64,000 bases of DNA from Gigantopelta aegis (Eukaryota; Mollusca; Gastropoda; Neomphalida; Peltospiridae), in NCBI RefSeq assembly GCF_016097555.1, contig NC_054706.1, positions 24,501,378 to 24,565,377 of the forward strand, read 5' to 3'. Below the pieces are notes generated by a model, which worked only from the letters and a program-made list of their open reading frames with translations, searched no databases and was not told where the DNA came from. Positions within the stretch are counted from its first letter, which is position 1, and every line of letters starts with the position of its first letter. Both the position numbers and the translations under genes were made by a program. Below, one piece after another: positions 59,094 through 64,000 of the stretch.

Positions 59094-60502
59094 CGAGTTT
59101 TTTGTTCTGTAAACCCATATATTAACTGATGATGGGTCGAACACGTCCAGAGTCGACTATAAGCCTTCGCTCGAACTAAATTACCGGTCCCCGTCTGTGT
59201 TATTAGCTATATTTCCCTCGAACTGGTGATCCATCAAATATCAAATAGAAAACCACCGAAAGGGACCAACAATTGGCGCGCTTGCGCAGTTGGCTATTAC
59301 AACCTTCAGATTATAATTATTTAGGCGGAACGAGCTACAGATGAATAGGAGAATCGCAACAATAGCCATGCAATCCTTTCTTTGCCATACCTGTCATGTT
59401 GTGTGTTAAGCCGCTACCGGTAATGATGGTTCAAGTACCGCTAGTGTCACGGTACCTGTTCGATGAACCGTGATACCAATCAAACAATTAGTGCACAAAA
59501 TGGCCTCGGCGAGAAGCGTTACTCTGAACACGTCTACAAGACCAGTTTTAAATAAAACTATGGGCGAGTTACTCAGCTGTCAACACTTCAGCAACAACAC
59601 ATTTAATTTATACCGTTTTATTAGACATATTCTCCCTGTGAAAAAAAACTACCCCAATTTGCATGTTATATGGTGAACTTGGTAGAATGCCAGTCGAGTT
59701 GACTATCCACAAAATATTAGTATGTTATTGGGCACGAGTTATCTCGGGAAATAATCTACATTATCTCTATTATTATGCAAATCAATGATGAGAGACCATA
59801 TTAGCAATGGAACTAACTATAACTGGATTGTTGTTAAAAATATTTTAGATCATCTAGGAATGAGTAATATATGGCTATCACAAACCTTTCTATCGGTAAA
59901 ATGGCTATCACAACAAATTGGCATACCACAAAACGATCAGTATTTACAAACATGGAAAAATAATATTTCAGAATCATCGAGAGGTAAAACCTACGAATAT
60001 TTCAAAGAACAATTAAATTTTGAAAATTATCTTAATATTATTCCTGAAAAAAAATATGGACTGTTATGATAAAATTTAGAACTTCTAATCATTATTTACC
60101 TGTTGAGACTGGACGTTGGAATACAGTTCTATTAGAAGATAGACTTTGTACTATTTGTGATGAAAACGACATAGGAGACGAATTTCATTATTTATTTGTA
60201 TGTAGATTTTTCAATAATACCCGGAAAGAATGTTTACGTCCATATTATTATACACGACCAAATATATATAAATTTATAGAACTGATGAGCAGTAAAAGAA
60301 TAAGTACACTAAAACAATTAGCTAAATTTATGAATATAATTTTTCAAGTATCTAAACGCCCATAACAACAACAATACCTAACAACAACCAAAATTACCAT
60401 ACATTAGCCAGTTAATGAAACTAAAGCTCAACACACAACTTTAATTGATATATTTTAAATGTATTACATCATTTTATGTCTTATTGTTATTTTATGGAAA
60501 TA

Positions 60503-60533
<31 letters not shown>

Positions 60534-61103
60534 TTATTATTTATTTATTTATTTTATTTATATCTATATATTGTAATATCAATAATTATAAAGAAAACAT
60601 TTGTAACTGAAATTTTCCGAAGTTATATTTTACAATATACATCTACTCTGTTACATCGCAGAATGCATCTATATTGTAAATACACATGTCTCTATAATGT
60701 AATATCATGTATTTATATTATTAATACACGTATCTTTATAATGTAATGTCATGTACTGTATTTGTATTTATATATGTACCAAGCAATGTGTTCCTATTAT
60801 TTGTACCCTCCTGTTAACCATCTTGTCAAAATCAGAATATGTATATTCCTCTTACGCCGTTGCATAACGGCCTGAGTGTAATAAAGTTCTGTTCTATCAA
60901 GGGCTTCTGGATCACACAATCGGTGTAATTTGTAATAAATCTTTTCACTCTGATATTTTGCAGTTATCAAAATAATATGTATCTAATTCAACTTTCTAAC
61001 TGATGTTACGACAATATCCGATGTTGACCGAATGGTTAGGTCGAAATACTCGATGGGTCGAACACTGTCTCGAGCACCGACGGGGTTCGAGCCAACGGGA
61101 TTC

Positions 61104-61187
<84 letters not shown>

Positions 61188-61721
61188 TGAGTCAAATTAA
61201 AAAATTCACAACCGTTTTATCTTGGCCAGTTTGCAAATATGACAGAAGAACGAGTTGAATAAGTTATATTTTAATTGTATGGAATCCAAAGGATGAATAG
61301 GAATAAAAGTTGAGACCAAAATCTGTTTGATGCGCCCACAGCATTTGACAAAACCAGTAGCAATAAAAATGGTAATTCACAAGTGGGATCATCTGATGGA
61401 ATCACAGGTTCACTAGTGCGTATGCCCTCTCTGTGTACTCACAATTGCAATGCGACGCCTCCTCATTGACAGCCTGATGCGTGTAAAGACTACATTAGGG
61501 ATACGGCGCCATTGTTCGTTCCACTAAAGCGGCACCAAGTTCCTGTAAAGTCTGTGGTGGCTTTCTGAGAATCCGCGGTCGTCTTCCCAGCATACCCCAG
61601 ACGTGCTCGATGGGATTCAAGTCGGGCTATCTTGAAGGCCACCCTATGACATTGATGCATGCCGGCGTTCCTCAGGTAATCCCTTGTCAAGATGGCCGTT
61701 TGGGGTCCGGCGTTGTCGTGC
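59094..61721 (+). repeat. 2.62-kb tandem duplication, copy 2
   Basis: Direct repeat of 56471-59093. Only scattered differences are seen: single bases, an extra A in an A-run at 59641-59648, a longer (AT)n and ATT-tract changes. It joins seamlessly to the remaining part of the Tc1-like element at 61722. Confidence 0.95.
59610..60365 (+). pseudogene. LINE ORF2 C-terminal end, copy 2
   Basis: Same content as 56990-57742. One extra A in the A-run after PVKK shifts the frame near 59648, so this copy has one more break. The second part (60066-60365) differs from copy 1 by a single residue (Thr for Ser in KFRTSNH), and the Asp to Val change at the TNYNWI(D/V) site lies in the first part. Confidence 0.8.
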
Positions 61722-62655
61722 TGAAATATTAGGCCTGGACCATGAGCTGCCATGAATGGCACAAGTTCCAGAGCTAGTACCTGGTCCCGATATCCAGCAG
61801 CTTTGAGGTTGCCACGAATGACAAGAAGTTGAGAACGGCCATCCCCACAGAAAGTACCCCAAATTATTACGCTTCCGCCTCCGAATCTGTCAACTTTATT
61901 GACACAACACTGAACATGACGTTCACAATGTCGTCTCCAAACTTTCTGCCTGCCATCAGTAAATCGCTAAAGACGACTCTATTCCACTATCTAGTCCATC
62001 GCAAGTGCTGCTGTGCTCACAGTTGACGTTGACGTCGGTGTAATTACGTAAAAATGGGTCCAACATATGGGCGTCGTGCATGGAGGTGAGCGGTTCGCAG
62101 CCGATTCCGAAATGTTTGCGCGGACACCCGTCGTTTGAAAAGTTCGCTGTAGCCGTCATAAATTGTTGCGGAGGTGATGTAACGCGATATAAAACGTTCA
62201 ACTGCCTGTGACGTCACAAGTGGTCTCTGGGATCGATCCCCGTAGGTGGGTCCATTGGGATATTTTTCGTTCCAGCCAGTACACCACGACTGGTATATCA
62301 ATGGCCGTGGTATGTGCTATCCTGTCTGTGGGATGGTGCACATAAAAGATCCATTCCTGCTAATCGAAAAACAAGTAGCCCGTGAAGTGGCGACAGCGGG
62401 TTTCCTCTCTCAATACTTGTGTGGTCCTTAACCATATGTCCGACGCCATATAACCGTAAATAAAATTTGTTAAGTGTATAATTAAATAAAACATTTCCTT
62501 CCTGCCTTCCTTCACACGTGGTCTGCCCGTTTGTTGTACTCGTGTCCGCAGATCATAAACTGCCCGTCGACGTCAACCAAACATCCTTGCAGCGTCAGCT
62601 AGTGACGTTCCCGAGTGCAACCACTCTGCACACCTGTGAGTCGTGGCATCGGAAC
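61400..62655 (-). pseudogene. Tc1-like transposase, interrupted by a SINE and frameshifts
   Basis: Minus strand. The start MPRLTG is near 62655. A helix-turn-helix piece (SLADAARMFG) follows, then the SINE (62226-62512). The reading resumes with TSQAVERFISRYITSAT and RRVSAQTFRNRLR. The core has VNKVDRFGGGSVIIWG, FQHDNAGPQTAIL (second Asp) and a frameshift just before the NPIEHVWDML region. The first catalytic Asp region is worn (near 61980). Not functional. It is a different subfamily from the element at 28363. Confidence 0.8.
62226..62512 (+). mobile_element. SINE nested in the Tc1-like transposase
   Basis: It lacks the tRNA-like start but has GGGATCGATCCCCGTAGGTG, the body and the tail to TTCCTTCC. 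CACAAGTGGTCT (62214-62225) and CACACGTGGTCT (62513-62524) flank it as a target duplication with one mismatch. It therefore inserted after the Tc1-like element. Confidence 0.85.
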
Positions 62656-62921
62656 AGGTTGTAACAAATATCGTTTCAATGTATTTTTTGGTTTTGTCTG
62701 TGAGTCAGTAAAGATAAAAACACGTGTGCTATTATAGGCACGTGGAACACCACTTTCGCCTCAATGGCGCTGTGCATGTGCTATAGATCGTATCACGTGA
62801 TTGGCTTCAGATGGAGTGTTCCCATTGTCATTACCATATTTATTCCTGAACACTACCTGCTTTCAACACTCTTTGACTTTATTCAAATTTGACATTTTGA
62901 AATTTTTAATTTGACTCAATG

Positions 62922-63159
62922 GAGGTGGGGGTGGGGGTGAGGTGATTGTTGTTGGTGTTTTTAATGGAGTTTTTTTTTTTTTTTTTTTTTTACTTTTTGT
63001 TTTCTTTCAGGTTGAATATCCTGAGATCGAGGTCTTCCTATCTGAGACTGGAACATTTCTGTGTTCCTTTATAACTGAGAACTCTTTCAACCGCTTCACT
63101 GTTCGCCATTTATAATATGTCTTGGATCTTTCATATCTGTAATCAGTCTGGAGTGTCCT
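62922..63159. other. No gene; poly-T tract
   Basis: T-run at 62970-62991, with nothing further. Confidence 0.5.
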
Positions 63160-63960
63160 ACTCCTGAGTAAAATATTCCTTCTATATCCGTGTTCGTAGT
63201 AAGGGTGTATGACATCAAATAAAACCCCATGCAAAGTCTCAATCAACATAATATATATGTCACGTATATAACAGCGACAAGATTACAGGAACTGAAATAA
63301 ATAACAGAAATTGGGGTGGTGTTGGCCAGGGGGTGTCAAGCTTTTAGTTTCCAAGATAAGAAGTGTCCTTGACAACCCCAGTGTCGCATAACAATTAGCA
63401 AGCTTATTTTTATTGTCGTTCCACATACATTTCAAGCATCATTATACTTAATACACAAACCCTGGCTTAAAATAAATTGCAGACATTGGGGGTAGGGGTG
63501 GGGTGGGTGAGCAGGGTGGTGTCAAGCTGTTAGTTTCCAAGATAAGAAGTGTCCTTGACAACCCCAGTATCGCATAACAATTAGCAAGCTCATTTTTATT
63601 GTCGTTCCACATACATGCAAGCATCATAATACTTAATACACAAACCCTGGCTTAAAATAAATTACAGTAATGTGTTGATAATATACAAGAACACTTGTCA
63701 TTCGATGCACTATAGGATGTATACTACCAAATCAAATCTCATAGACGACAATAGTATCATGTGTAACTGCAACTCATACATGCAGCGTATCAATCGAAAT
63801 AAACACCACGGATATAAATGCTACCACCCCTCACCCTTAAAGTGAATCAGAAAATATACGGTCAAGCTGTTCATTTCAGAGATAACGAGTAGCGTCTATG
63901 AACGCCCTAGTTCCGCACAAAATTGGAGTACTTTTTACATGTTTCAAGTACAAGGCTACT
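63160..63960 (+). repeat. Repeat family D, tandem units
   Basis: GTCAAGCT(T/G)TTAGTTTCCAAG..TGTCCTTGACAACCCCAG starts units at 63335 and 63521 (period 186 bp), with a diverged third at 63861. The upstream part (CTTCTATATCCGTGTTCGTA, GGGTGTATGACATCAAATAA) matches 44850-44930. These uninterrupted copies show what the site of solo LTR B looked like before insertion. Confidence 0.75.
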
Positions 63961-64000
63961 TCACACAGTGGTACTAGATGAAATAAAATTACATACATTT

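Larger units (their letters stand above)
61185..62921 (-). mobile_element. Tc1-like element with a SINE inserted
   Basis: The left end CACTGAGTCAAATTAAAAA at 61185 (after TA) and the right end, in reverse complement CATTGAGTCAAATTAAAAAT, at 62921 bound it. The TA on the right is lost. With the SINE it spans 1.74 kb; without it about 1.44 kb, normal for Tc1. Confidence 0.8.

Overview
This 64 kb window is AT-rich, repeat-dense animal genomic DNA. It has intron-style splice signals, no operons, no rRNA and no confident tRNA gene. The organism is most likely a mollusc (gastropod or bivalve). The main clue is a set of tRNA-headed SINEs with a shared 3' tail (ending near GTTGAGTGCGTCGTTAAATA plus a TTTC run), a repeat type I associate with molluscan genomes. 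That assignment is from memory, not from a search.

Host genes are sparse. The best one is a two-exon, plus-strand gene for a secreted beta-defensin-like peptide. It has a canonical TATA/initiator promoter (48513-48550), a signal-peptide exon (48569-48638) and a six-cysteine exon (54456-54565), joined by a phase-matched GT-AG intron of 5.8 kb. Four tandem units of about 170-180 bp (47755-48400) lie directly upstream of its promoter. The second host candidate is a terminal exon on the minus strand (7757-7971) of a Ly-6/Quiver-like GPI-anchored protein. A GC-rich reading frame with one in-frame TAG (18068-18778) remains unidentified.

Most of the rest is mobile DNA. 0-5 kb: TTAA-ended MITEs, SINE tails, minisatellites. 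5-11.5 kb: a SINE with a 12-bp target duplication, a TTAGGG-like minisatellite, a CAGTCAAACC-ended MITE and a solo LTR with 5-bp target duplications. 11.4-17.3 kb: a 5.9 kb inverted-repeat-bounded block containing a 1.17 kb MITE with perfect 40-bp inverted repeats. 18-33 kb: SINEs, MITEs, a CT-rich tract, a nearly full Tc1-like element with a frameshifted DD34E transposase, and a palindrome-array MITE. 34-37 kb: Tc1-like remnants, one cut by a poly(A) retro-insertion. 42.9-44.1 kb: a truncated PIF/Harbinger transposase next to a cluster of ACGCT/AGCGT sites. 45.0-46.4 kb: a second solo LTR of the same family as the first. 49.8-53.9 kb, inside the defensin-like intron: a collapsed Maverick/Polinton with recognisable DNA polymerase B, packaging ATPase and integrase remnants. 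56.5-61.7 kb: a recent direct tandem duplication of about 2.62 kb carrying LINE and Tc1 fragments, followed by the rest of a Tc1-like element interrupted by a SINE.

The element genes read here all carry stops, frameshifts or truncations, so none is likely to make a working product. The two host candidates show no coding defects in the parts visible.
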